A stretch of DNA of 64,000 nucleotides from Anaerotignum propionicum (GTDB lineage: Bacteria; Bacillota; Clostridia; Lachnospirales; Anaerotignaceae), in NCBI RefSeq assembly GCF_024461735.1, contig NZ_JANGAD010000002.1, positions 124,001-188,000 of the forward strand. Direction: 5' to 3'. The stretch's first letter is position 1. Every line of letters starts with the position of its first letter. The notes under the pieces were generated by a model. That model was given only the letters and a program-made list of their open reading frames with translations, was not told the origin of the DNA and did not search any database. Of the stretch, positions 25,001 to 33,290 are shown piece after piece. The translations under genes and the position numbers were made by a program.

Positions 25001-26075
25001 TTTCTTTCCCTCCCATTAAAGACATGAATTGTTCAAACAAAAAGTTGGTATCCTTGGGTCCGCCGCAAGCTTCTGGATGAAACTGTACGGAGAAAGCAGG
25101 GATATCAGTATATTCGATTCCTTCGCAGGTGTTATCGTTTACATGGGTAAAGGAGAGCACAGCAGAAGGCGGTAATGTTTCGGATTTAATGGCATAGCCA
25201 TGGTTTTGGCTGGTGATATACAGTCTGCCTGTTGGGGTATAGCGTACAGGCTGATTTGCACCTCTATGACCATATTTCAATTTTGTGCTGATAGCACCCT
25301 TTGCCAAAGCCAGCATTTGGTGTCCAAGGCAGATACCGAAAATTGGTGTTTTGCTTTGGGCAGCCTTGCCAATATTTTCGATAATGCTTTTGTTATCGGA
25401 GGGGTCTCCGGGGCCGTTAGAAAGGAGTATACCGTCAGGTTTTAAGCTCAAAATTTCCTCTGCTGTGGTTTGCGCGGGAACAACGGTGAGCTTACAGTCT
25501 CTTTTGATTAATTCATCCCCCATGTTTTTCTTATAGCCAAAATCCCAAAGTACGACATGCTTTTTCCCTGTAGGATTTAGCACATATGCCTCTTTGCAGG
25601 TTACCTTATCCACACTGCTGCTTAAAGCGGCATTGGAAAGGCTTCTGGAAAAGGCATCCATATCTTGTGGGATTTCGTTTACAATAGCGGCATTCATTAC
25701 GCCGTATTCACGAATAATCTTTGTCAAGGCACGGGTATCTAAATCGCAAAGACCGATTACCCCTTGTTGTTCCAGATATGCCCCTAAGGTACCCTCGTTT
25801 CTAAAGTTAGAGGGCAATTCGCAGATATTTCTTACGATATATGCAGAAAGGGAGGGGGATTGGCTTTCAAAATCATCGGGAATTACCCCATAATTTCCAA
25901 TCAACGGGAAGGTTTGCACTACTATTTGACCGTGATAGCTGGGATCGGTCAAGGTTTCCAGATAACCTTCCATTCCTGTTGTAAAAACCAACTCTGCTGT
26001 AATTTCGCCTTCTTTACCAAAGCGTGTTGCGGGAAAAACTTTTCCGTTTTGCAGAACCAAATATGCTTTTTTCAT
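24987..26075 (-). CDS. carA: Carbamoyl-phosphate synthase small subunit
   Basis: CarA is the glutamine amidotransferase subunit that feeds ammonia to CarB. The 362-residue protein has the N-terminal CPSase small-chain domain (VFTTGMEGYLETLTDPSYHGQ, in parts FTTGMEGYLE and TDPSYHGQIV) and a class I glutaminase domain with GPGDPSD, the nucleophile Cys in FGICLGHQ, and the His-Glu pair in SVQFHPEACGGP. The start overlaps nothing and follows argF by 16 bases, with an AGGATG site. The 3' end overlaps carB by 14 bases, indicating translational coupling. Confidence 0.96.
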   Translation of the reverse strand: MKKAYLVLQNGKVFPATRFGKEGEITAELVFTTGMEGYLETLTDPSYHGQIVVQTFPLIGNYGVIPDDFESQSPSLSAYIVRNICELPSNFRNEGTLGAYLEQQGVIGLCDLDTRALTKIIREYGVMNAAIVNEIPQDMDAFSRSLSNAALSSSVDKVTCKEAYVLNPTGKKHVVLWDFGYKKNMGDELIKRDCKLTVVPAQTTAEEILSLKPDGILLSNGPGDPSDNKSIIENIGKAAQSKTPIFGICLGHQMLALAKGAISTKLKYGHRGANQPVRYTPTGRLYITSQNHGYAIKSETLPPSAVLSFTHVNDNTCEGIEYTDIPAFSVQFHPEACGGPKDTNFLFEQFMSLMGGKENAAE

Positions 26076-26091
26076 CGTTTTTCACATCCTA

Positions 26092-26997
26092 TCAGCCCAT
26101 TAATTTTACGAGAATTGCTTTCTGTGCATGAAGACGGTTCTCCGCTTCATCAAAAATTTCGTCTGCGTGTGCCTCAAAAACATCAGCGGTAATTTCTTCG
26201 CCTCTGTGGGCAGGCAGGCAGTGCTGAACCATACAGCCGTTGTTGGTCAGTGCCATCAATTCTGCATTGATTTGATAGCCATCGAATGCCTTGGCACGAA
26301 TGGCCTGTTCTTCCTCTTGACCCATGGATGCCCAAACGTCGGTAATCATTACGTCGGCATTTTTTGCCGCAACCTTAGGGTCATCAGTGAGAATAAATTT
26401 ATCGCCGTATTCCTTGGCAAAATCAAGAATCTTGCCGTCGGGACGATAGCCCTCGGGGCAAGCAATGCTTACTGTCATACCAACCTTTAAGCCACCTACG
26501 ATTAAGGAATTGGCCATATTGTTACCATCACCGATGTAGCACATCTTTAGGCCTTCTAATTTGCCTTTATGTTCACGAATGGTTTGCAAATCCGCCATAA
26601 CCTGACAGGGGTGGCAGAAGTCTGTCAAGCCATTGATGATGGGAATGGAGCCGTATTTTGCAAGGGTTTCCACTTCATTTTGTTCATAAGTACGAATCAT
26701 AATGCCGTTTAAATAACGGGAAAGAACACGAGCGGTATCCTCGGTGGGTTCTCCGCGGCCGATTTGGGCATCTTTGGAGCTGATGAAAAGGGCATGTCCG
26801 CCTAACTGATACATTCCTGTTTCAAAGGAAACACGGGTACGGGTAGAGGATTTCTCAAAAATCATGCCTAAGGTTTTGCCTTTTAAGAAATGGTGCTCTT
26901 TACCCTCCTTCACATATTTTTTCAACTGATCAGCCAAGTCTAAAAGCTCGATAATTTCTTCTGTTGTACAATCTAACAACTTTAAAAAGTGCTTCAT
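26092..26997 (-). CDS. argF: Ornithine carbamoyltransferase
   Basis: ArgF condenses ornithine with carbamoyl phosphate to citrulline. The 301-residue protein has the carbamoyl-phosphate motif SSTRTRVSFE (about residue 50), HPCQVMADL, and the ornithine motif HCLPAHRGEE near the end. Two starts are possible: ATG at 27006 and ATG at 26997. The GAGAGG site ends only one base before the first, so I prefer the second, which also gives the usual MKHFLKLLD N-terminus. It is followed closely by carA, which supplies its substrate. Confidence 0.95.
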   Translation of the reverse strand: MKHFLKLLDCTTEEIIELLDLADQLKKYVKEGKEHHFLKGKTLGMIFEKSSTRTRVSFETGMYQLGGHALFISSKDAQIGRGEPTEDTARVLSRYLNGIMIRTYEQNEVETLAKYGSIPIINGLTDFCHPCQVMADLQTIREHKGKLEGLKMCYIGDGNNMANSLIVGGLKVGMTVSIACPEGYRPDGKILDFAKEYGDKFILTDDPKVAAKNADVMITDVWASMGQEEEQAIRAKAFDGYQINAELMALTNNGCMVQHCLPAHRGEEITADVFEAHADEIFDEAENRLHAQKAILVKLMG

Positions 26998-27047
26998 TCG
27001 TTTCATGCCTCTCTTTCTAGTGCGCCTGGGAAATAGTTAATATACAG

Positions 27048-27136
27048 CGCAAAACGCAGGAGGACATGGGCGGATTTTTCTAACAGGGAATCTTTGAGAT
27101 TGCCCAAAACCACTTAGCCTGAAGCTGCGTTTTGCG
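27048..27136. repeat. 12-bp inverted repeat between argD and argF
   Basis: CGCAAAACGCAG (27048-27059) and CTGCGTTTTGCG (27125-27136) are perfect complements separated by 65 bases. A smaller AATCT/AGATT hairpin lies inside. It occupies most of the 156-bp gap inside the arginine operon, with no coding potential. It may be an mRNA processing or attenuation structure, or a repeat insertion. Confidence 0.65.
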
Positions 27137-27153
27137 GAATACCTTATTGTATT

Positions 27154-28326
27154 TTACATTGATTTTAATACATCCGCTAGTATGGTGAGACCTTTTTCCA
27201 GTTCTTTTCTGGTAATGGTTAAAGGTGGTAAAAGTCTTACCTTTGTTTTTGCAGAAAGTACCATTAATCCGTTATCCAAGCATTTTTGAATAACATCTTT
27301 TGCATCTATATCAAGGCTTACGCCAAGCATCATGCCCATGCCTACCACATCGGTGACATGGGGCATAGTTAATATCTGATTTTTAATAAATTCACCTTTT
27401 TTTTGAACCTCAGCCAGAAAATCATCATTCAAACGGTTCAAAATTTCAACAGAACCCGCACAAACAACGGGATTGCCGCCAAAGGTGGAGCCATGATCTC
27501 CGGCAGACAAGCATTCTTCTGTTTTTTCTCCGAATAATACGCCGCCAATGGGCAACCCGCCACCAAGACCCTTAGCACAGGATACTAAATCGGGGTGAAT
27601 GCCAAATTGCTGATAGCTGAAGAAGGAACCGGTTCTGCCGATGCCTGTCTGCACCTCATCCACAATAAAGAGGATGTCCTTTTCTTTGCAAGCGTTATAT
27701 ACAGCCGTTACATACTGCTGATTCAAAGGAAGAACGCCGCCTTCACCCTGAACCATTTCCATAATAACAGCACATACATCATCCGTCAATTTGGAAAGGG
27801 TATCTTCCAAATCATTTGCTTTTGCGAAAACAAGGCCGTCTACAAAGGGGAAGAAATAGTTATGGTATGCATCCTGACCGGTTGCAGAAAGGGTAGCCAA
27901 AGTTCTGCCGTGGAAGGAATTTTCCAAGGCCACAATGGTGCTTCTACCTTTGCCATATTTTAAGAAGCTATATTTTTTTGCCGCTTTAAACACGCCTTCG
28001 TTAGCCTCGGCGCCACTATTGGCAAAGAACATTTTTTTCATGCCGCTTTTCTCACAGACCAATTTTGCGGCTTCCCCGCAGGGAGCGGTATAGTACAGGT
28101 TTGATGTGTGCTGTAATTTTTGAAGCTGTGCTGTGACTGCTTCAATCCAGGCCTTATCGCAAAAGCCCAGTGCATTTACGCCGATACCGCTGGTCATATC
28201 TATATATTCTTTACCCTCTACATCATAGCAGGTGGCATTTTTACCGTGGTCAAGAGCCACAGGGTAGCGGCCGTAGGTATGCATGATATATTCCTGGTCT
28301 TGTTGTTTGATTTCTACAAAGCTCAT
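27154..28326 (-). CDS. argD: Acetylornithine aminotransferase
   Basis: ArgD is a PLP enzyme that converts N-acetylglutamate semialdehyde to N-acetylornithine with glutamate as amino donor. The 390-residue protein is a class III aminotransferase: the YIDMTSGIGVNALGF region, FFANSGAEANEGVFKAAKKY in parts (FANSGAEANE), FHGRTLATLSATGQ, the FIVDEVQTGIGRTG stretch binding PLP, and the Schiff-base Lys in SCAKGLGGGLPIG. I chose the ATG at 28326, since GGAAGGTG precedes it by 6 bases; a GTG 9 bases upstream sits inside that site. The gene starts just after a hairpin-repeat region. Confidence 0.94.
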   Translation of the reverse strand: MSFVEIKQQDQEYIMHTYGRYPVALDHGKNATCYDVEGKEYIDMTSGIGVNALGFCDKAWIEAVTAQLQKLQHTSNLYYTAPCGEAAKLVCEKSGMKKMFFANSGAEANEGVFKAAKKYSFLKYGKGRSTIVALENSFHGRTLATLSATGQDAYHNYFFPFVDGLVFAKANDLEDTLSKLTDDVCAVIMEMVQGEGGVLPLNQQYVTAVYNACKEKDILFIVDEVQTGIGRTGSFFSYQQFGIHPDLVSCAKGLGGGLPIGGVLFGEKTEECLSAGDHGSTFGGNPVVCAGSVEILNRLNDDFLAEVQKKGEFIKNQILTMPHVTDVVGMGMMLGVSLDIDAKDVIQKCLDNGLMVLSAKTKVRLLPPLTITRKELEKGLTILADVLKSM

Positions 28327-28373
28327 TTGGTTCACCTTCCTTTATTAAGATTAAGTTCAAGTTCAAGGTCAAA

Positions 28374-28452
28374 AGCAAGACCTTGGGACGCTGTCCCAAA
28401 CCTTGCAAGGGATTTCATCCCTTGACTCTTTATGCAAAAACTTCGTTTTTGC
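28374..28452. repeat. Intergenic three-hairpin repeat, copy A
   Basis: The 318-bp gap between argB and argD contains three palindromes in a row: TTGGGAC-gct-GTCCCAA (28383-28399), CAAGGGAT-ttc-ATCCCTTG (28406-28424) and GCAAAAAC-ttc-GTTTTTGC (28434-28452). The same order, in reverse orientation, recurs in copy B (38191-38260) and in diverged form in copy C (43336-43411). The rest of the gap holds further short palindromes (such as GACCTTTTAGGTC near 28565) and the argB terminator, but no gene that I can support. Confidence 0.8.
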
Positions 28453-28610
28453 GAGGAAATGAAAATTTATTTTTAGAAAGCGGAAAGGTTTGGGAAACGA
28501 AGAGTTTTCCAAATGGAACACGCAAGAGGCGCTTTGCCCCTTCGAGGAGAACAGGGAGTTTCAAGACCTTTTAGGTCGCAGGAACTCATTTGTTTGACCT
28601 CTGTATTCTT

Positions 28611-28641
28611 GAAAAAAGCTTGAAGGAACTGAGCTTTTTTC
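28611..28641 (-). terminator. Terminator directly after argB
   Basis: GAAAAAAGCT (28611-28620) pairs with AGCTTTTTTC (28632-28641). Read on the minus strand it ends in six T residues 4 bases after the argB stop codon, so it would separate argCJB from argDF-carAB. Confidence 0.8.
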
Positions 28642-28644
28642 AAA

Positions 28645-29502
28645 TTACTTTATAAACATGGTTCCAACACCCTCGTCAGAGAACATTTCAATCAAGATGG
28701 AATGTACAATCCGGCCGTCTATCATGACTGCTTTTTCTACGCCGGATAATACGGACTTTTTTAGACTCTTCACCTTGGGTATCATGCCGCCGCTGATAAT
28801 CCCGTCATTAATCAGTGTTTCCACTTCGTCTATTTTTACCACAGGTATCAAAGAGTTTTCATTCGAAATATCCCGCATCAAACCTCTAATGTCAGTAAGA
28901 GTAATGATGTTTTCTGCTTTTAACGCTGCCGCAATCTCTGCCGCCGCTGTGTCTGCATTAATGTTATAGGTCTGTCCTTGGCAATCTGTGCCAACGGTGG
29001 CGATTACGGGGATGTATCCACTTTGTATTGCTTGGGTAATGGGCTCTGTATTGATTTCTGTAATTTCTCCCACATATCCATAGTCCCCTTGGATTTTTTT
29101 CGCCTTAATCATTCCTCCGTCAATACCACAAAGACCAATGGCCTTTCCCCCCAATTGCCCGATGAGGGAAACCAAATCTTTGTTGGTTTTCCCCGCTAAA
29201 ACCATCTGAACAACCTCTGCGGTTTCCTCGTCTGTATACCGCAAACCATCTATAAAACGAGAGGGGATGTCCAGTTTTTTTAACATGCCACTGATTTCAG
29301 GGCCGCCCCCATGCACCAGTACTACATGTATTCCCACTAAAGAAAGCAGGATAATATCGCTCATAACGGCTTTTTTCAACTCTTGATGAATCATTGCATT
29401 GCCGCCGTATTTTATTACGACGGTTCTGCCTGTATATTTTTGTATATAAGGCAATGCCGCTGTTAAAACCTTTGCCTTTATGTTGTTGCAGTCTGTGACC
29501 AT
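28645..29502 (-). CDS. argB: Acetylglutamate kinase
   Basis: ArgB phosphorylates N-acetylglutamate and is usually the feedback-controlled step. The 285-residue protein shows the amino-acid kinase fold: VVIKYGGNAM (Lys binds phosphate), LVHGGGPEISGML, AGKTNKDLVSLIGQLGG, NINADTAAAEIAAAL and LTDIRGLM. I chose the ATG at 29502 because GGGGAGG is 8 bases upstream; the longer frame from 29538 would overlap argJ. The N-terminal helix of about 20 residues before the kinase core (NNIKAKVLTAALPYIQKYTG) is typical of the arginine-inhibitable hexameric enzymes, which suggests feedback inhibition. Confidence 0.95.
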   Translation of the reverse strand: MVTDCNNIKAKVLTAALPYIQKYTGRTVVIKYGGNAMIHQELKKAVMSDIILLSLVGIHVVLVHGGGPEISGMLKKLDIPSRFIDGLRYTDEETAEVVQMVLAGKTNKDLVSLIGQLGGKAIGLCGIDGGMIKAKKIQGDYGYVGEITEINTEPITQAIQSGYIPVIATVGTDCQGQTYNINADTAAAEIAAALKAENIITLTDIRGLMRDISNENSLIPVVKIDEVETLINDGIISGGMIPKVKSLKKSVLSGVEKAVMIDGRIVHSILIEMFSDEGVGTMFIK

Positions 29503-29518
29503 TTTTTCTGCCTCCCCA

Positions 29519-30733
29519 TCAAGTGCGGTAATCTCCATTGATTTTCACATAATCATAGGTTAGGTCGCAGCCCCACGCCGTTGCGGTGCCTTCCCCTTGA
29601 TTCAGTTCTACTTGAATATGAATTTCTTGTTCCAAAAGAATATTTTTAGCCACTTCCTCGTCAAAGGCAACCCCTGCACCATTCTCGCAAACGTGAATAC
29701 TGCCCTTTGGTGAGGAAATATCTACTGAAATGGTATCTACTTGGAAATCTCCTTCCGTATAGCCGATGGCACAAAGAATTCGTCCCCAGTTGGCATCTGC
29801 CCCAAACATTGCTGCCTTTGTCAAGCTGGAGGTAATAATGGATTTGGCGATTGCCTTTGCCAAAGGGGTAGTTGGTGCACCATTTACGGTGCATTCCATA
29901 AGCTTTGTAGCGCCTTCACCATCCCCAGCAATTTTCTTAGCCATAGAAGTACAAATTTCCTTGATTACCGTTAAAAAGGCTTCAAAGTCTGTACCTTCTG
30001 CTTCAATTACAGGATTTTCTGCCATTCCGTTTGCCATAATGGAGACCATATCGTTGGTGGAGGTATCCCCATCCACGCTGACCATGTTAAAGGTATCATC
30101 AACGGCCAATTTTAACGCTTTATTCAGCATCGGGGCAGAAATTGCCGCATCTGTTGTTAAGAATCCCAGCATGGTTGCCATGTTAGGATGAATCATGCCG
30201 CTTCCCTTTGCCATTGCACCAATGGTCACTGTTTTGCCGCCGATTTCAATGATATAGGCTTCTTCCTTTGCTTTGGTATCGGTGGTCATAATGGCTTCTG
30301 CCGCCAAAGCTCCGCCGTCTGTTGTGAGTTGAGGTGCTAATTCCTTGATTCCATTTGCAATAGGTTCAAGGGGAAGCACAGCACCGATGACCCCTGTGGA
30401 AGCAATGATAATATCCTGGGGGGAGAGCCCTAAAGCCTCCGCTGTCATTTGGCACATTGCCTCTGCCTTTTCCACGCCGTCGGCGTTACAGGTGTTTGCG
30501 TTGCCGCTGTTGCAAATCATAGCCTGAGCCATTCCGTTTGCAATGTTGTTTTTGGTCACGGTAATAGGAGCACCGTACACTTTATTTTGTGTATAAACTG
30601 CCGCCGCCGTACATGGGGTTTGGCTGTAAATCATAGCTAAGTCTTTTTTCATCTGGCTTGCACGCACGCCGCAATGTAAGCCGCCGGCGAGAAAGCCCTT
30701 AGGTGCAGTAACACCACCTGTTATTTTCTCCAT
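29519..30733 (-). CDS. argJ: Bifunctional ornithine acetyltransferase / N-acetylglutamate synthase
   Basis: ArgJ transfers the acetyl group of N-acetylornithine to glutamate, recycling it; many forms also make N-acetylglutamate from acetyl-CoA. The 404-residue precursor cleaves itself before the catalytic Thr of the conserved KGSGMIHPNMATMLGF motif (Thr near residue 190). Other family motifs are SQTPCTAAAVYTQN, CNSGNANTCNADG and MVSVDGDTSTNDM. An AAAGGAGG site precedes the ATG. It lies between argC and argB with short spacers, consistent with one operon. Confidence 0.96.
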   Translation of the reverse strand: MEKITGGVTAPKGFLAGGLHCGVRASQMKKDLAMIYSQTPCTAAAVYTQNKVYGAPITVTKNNIANGMAQAMICNSGNANTCNADGVEKAEAMCQMTAEALGLSPQDIIIASTGVIGAVLPLEPIANGIKELAPQLTTDGGALAAEAIMTTDTKAKEEAYIIEIGGKTVTIGAMAKGSGMIHPNMATMLGFLTTDAAISAPMLNKALKLAVDDTFNMVSVDGDTSTNDMVSIMANGMAENPVIEAEGTDFEAFLTVIKEICTSMAKKIAGDGEGATKLMECTVNGAPTTPLAKAIAKSIITSSLTKAAMFGADANWGRILCAIGYTEGDFQVDTISVDISSPKGSIHVCENGAGVAFDEEVAKNILLEQEIHIQVELNQGEGTATAWGCDLTYDYVKINGDYRT

Positions 30734-30750
30734 AAAATTTCCTCCTTTGT

Positions 30751-31680
30751 TTATATCAATGATTCGGTTTCGTCTAAACCGAGGACAATATTCATATTTT
30801 GCACTGCCGCTCCAGAAGCACCTTTACCTAAGTTATCAAAAACGCTGGTGATGGTTATTCGTTGGTCGTTTCCTTCGATATAAAGGGTTAAGCCATTGCT
30901 ATCTGCCAATAAATTCGATGCCAGAAAACCACTTTCTTCATGGGCGATTTTAATAAAATTGGAATCCTTATAAAAATCCTGAAAGAAATCAATGAGCTCT
31001 GCCTTTGTAACTTTTTTCAAAAAAAGGTCTGTATGCAGAGGGATGCAGGTTTCCATACCGCGGTAGAAATCACACACAATGGGCGTAAATACCGGTGGAG
31101 CGGAAATTCCTGTTACATACTGCATTTCAGGCAAATGCTTATGGGTTTGATTTAATCCATATTGTCTTGGACTTTCGTATGCACTGGGTCTGTCAGTAGC
31201 TTCAAATTCCTGAATCATGCCTTTGCCACCGCCGCTGTAGCCTGTGATGCTGTGGGCAGAGAAGGGATAATCAGGGCTTAGAATACCCAGCTTTACCAAG
31301 GGATATGCCGCCGCAATAAAGCCTGTTGCATGACACCCGGGGTTGGCTATACGCTTTGCTTTTGCAATCTCTTGTCTATGAGCGGGAGAAAGCTCCGGAA
31401 AGCCGTAAGTCCAAAGTGGGTTGGTTCTATGGGCGGTACTGGCGTCGATGATGCATACATGGGGGTTCTCCACCAGAAGAACTGCTTCTTTTGCCGCCTC
31501 ATCGGGTAAACAGAGGAACACAACGTCTGCACTGTTCATTAGTCTTTTTCTCTCGGCTTCATCCTTTCTCAGCTCTTCGCTGATGAGCATGAGCTCAATA
31601 TTTGGATGATGCTCCAGACGCTGACGCAGCTGCAAGCCCGTTGTACCTACTTGGCCGTCTATGTAAACTTTATATTTCAT
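30751..31680 (-). CDS. argC: N-acetyl-gamma-glutamyl-phosphate reductase (type 2, short form)
   Basis: ArgC reduces N-acetylglutamyl phosphate to the semialdehyde with NADPH. The 309-residue protein is the short AGPR type 2 form, which starts KVYIDGQVGTTGLQLRQRL. The catalytic Cys is in ANPGCHATGFIA, and the motif HSITGYSGGGKGMI follows. The ATG at 31680 has the AAAAGGGGA site; the longer frame from 31704 would run through it. It is the first gene of the leftward arginine operon, and a promoter and possible ARG box lie upstream. Confidence 0.94.
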   Translation of the reverse strand: MKYKVYIDGQVGTTGLQLRQRLEHHPNIELMLISEELRKDEAERKRLMNSADVVFLCLPDEAAKEAVLLVENPHVCIIDASTAHRTNPLWTYGFPELSPAHRQEIAKAKRIANPGCHATGFIAAAYPLVKLGILSPDYPFSAHSITGYSGGGKGMIQEFEATDRPSAYESPRQYGLNQTHKHLPEMQYVTGISAPPVFTPIVCDFYRGMETCIPLHTDLFLKKVTKAELIDFFQDFYKDSNFIKIAHEESGFLASNLLADSNGLTLYIEGNDQRITITSVFDNLGKGASGAAVQNMNIVLGLDETESLI

Positions 31681-32109
31681 AGCCTTGTTCCCCTTTTCAA
31701 ACAATTTATTTTTTTATATTATATACCTTTCAAATAGAAAGTCAATATGAAAATGCATAATTATACAATTTTGTGAATTGAAGATGGTTTGTAGTCATTT
31801 ACACAAGAGGGATGGATAAATATAAATAAAAATAATAGAAAACATTTTAAGAAATTTAGATAAATTATTATAAATACAGGATATAAGCCTTTATTTCATT
31901 GTGTGGGCTTTTTAGAATTTCAATCACTCTGTGTGAATAATATACGGTATTCAACCAATTATTCAATTTTTTTACGGAAATAACCGTAGATTATGCAAAA
32001 AAAGCGCCTAAAGAGAGGTATAAATATAAGTTGTGGATTATGCCAAAGGAATATCCCATAGTATGGCGAACAGTAAACATAGTTGAAATTACGAAAGGAG
32101 GGTATTCAT
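31681..32109. promoter_or_regulatory. Divergent regulatory region between argC and the aldo/keto reductase
   Basis: This 429-bp gap has no gene. For the arginine operon, TTGACT (31745-31740, minus) and TATAAT (31723-31718, minus) with a 16-base spacer form a good promoter. Just upstream, TGCATAATTATACA (31754-31767) differs at two positions from an ideal TGAATAATTATTCA ARG box. A weak hairpin with a T-run lies at 31889-31914. Half-sites TGAATA (31934-31939), TATTCA (31948-31953) and TTATTCA (31959-31965) form a second dyad-like cluster nearer the reductase gene. ArgR binding is inference. Confidence 0.5.
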
Positions 32110-32991
32110 ATGGAATATTTGAAAATGACAGAAGGGCTTTCTTTTTCCCGCATCATACAGGGCTTTTGGCGTTTGGTTCAATGGGAGTGGAATACAAAAG
32201 AGCTGGAGGCTTTTATGCAAGGGTGCGTGGAACGGGGGGTCACCACCTTTGATACCGCAGAAGTGTATGGTTTTGGAGAATGTGAAACTCAATTAGGACG
32301 GGTGTTTGCTAGAAATCCGGCATTACGCAAAAAAATTCAGCTGGTAAGCAAAACGGGAATTTTTAATCATGATGGCTTTAAATATTATGATACTTCCTAT
32401 GATAGGATTAAAACTTCATGCAAGGAAAGTCTGCAACGTCTTTCCTGTGATTCATTGGATTTGTATTTGATTCATCGGGAAGACCCTTGCTTTGATCCTC
32501 AGGAAACGGGAAGGGCGTTACTGGAATTGAAGAATGAGGGGCTGGTGAAGGAAATTGGTGTGTCAAACTTCGACCCAATTAAATTTCAAGCACTAAATCA
32601 ATTTTGCGAAAATCAGCTTTGCACCAATCAGATAGAATGGAATCCTTGTTGCGACGAGCATATTCATTCAGGAATGATTGACTTGTTGACACAAAATAAG
32701 CTTCATCCAATGATTTGGTCACCCTTGGCAGGGGGAAAACTATTTACTTCCCAAGAGGCGCCTTATATAAAGGTTAAAGATAAGCTCTTGGAAATTGCAC
32801 AGCGGCATGGTGTGGAGGCGGAGGTCATTGCCTATGCGTGGTTATTGTATCATCCTGTAAAAGCAATGCCAATTGTGGGAAGCAGTAAGCTTTCTCGTTT
32901 GGATAGCGCAATAAAAGCCTTGGAGGTAAAATTGGAACGCTGGGAGTGGTATGAAATTTATACTGCGAGTGCAGGGACTAGATTAAGATAG
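32110..32991 (+). CDS. Aldo/keto reductase, YdhF-like
   Basis: The 293-residue protein is an NAD(P)H-dependent oxidoreductase with the AKR TIM-barrel. The catalytic tetrad can be seen: Asp and Tyr in FDTAEVYGFGE (about residues 46-51), Lys in LVSKTG (about 82) and His in YLIHRED (about 121). The family motif EIGVSNFDP and the cofactor segment PIVGSSKLSRLDSAI near the C-terminus are present. The N-terminal GFWRLVQWEW matches the E. coli YdhF branch. I chose the ATG at 32110 after GGAGGG; the longer frame begins upstream of that site. Substrate is unknown. Confidence 0.9.
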   Translation: MEYLKMTEGLSFSRIIQGFWRLVQWEWNTKELEAFMQGCVERGVTTFDTAEVYGFGECETQLGRVFARNPALRKKIQLVSKTGIFNHDGFKYYDTSYDRIKTSCKESLQRLSCDSLDLYLIHREDPCFDPQETGRALLELKNEGLVKEIGVSNFDPIKFQALNQFCENQLCTNQIEWNPCCDEHIHSGMIDLLTQNKLHPMIWSPLAGGKLFTSQEAPYIKVKDKLLEIAQRHGVEAEVIAYAWLLYHPVKAMPIVGSSKLSRLDSAIKALEVKLERWEWYEIYTASAGTRLR

Positions 32992-33046
32992 ACAAATAGA
33001 TTAAAAATGGTAATTTATGAGGAGAGAGTGTTTTGTCTATTTTTTG
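32988..33046 (+). terminator. Probable terminator of the aldo/keto reductase gene
   Basis: ATAGACAAA (32988-32996) pairs with TTTGTCTAT (33032-33040), followed by TTTTT. The loop is long (35 bases). The remainder of the 299-bp gap to the next gene has only the promoter listed next. Confidence 0.55.
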
Positions 33047-33227
33047 GGTCTAACATTTCACTTTGTAGGACAGTAGAAATGCTGAATGAAAAAGATATTT
33101 TCTCCAAAAATAAACTTCACTTCCATCTGGATGACTAAGCAATGAAGTTGAATAAAATATTATGGAAAAACAGGGGATGAACATAGTTCTAAGATATGAA
33201 ACCCTATTTCAAAAAGGGTGTAAGAAT

Positions 33228-33256
33228 TTGATTTCCTAATTTTCTTGTGATATGAT
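33228..33256 (+). promoter_or_regulatory. Promoter of the alpha-hydroxy-acid oxidase gene
   Basis: TTGATT (33228-33233) and TATGAT (33251-33256) with a 17-base spacer, 35 bases before the ATG. Confidence 0.7.
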
Positions 33257-33290
33257 AGGCCTAAAAAAAGAAAAAGGGGTGTCTAAAATA

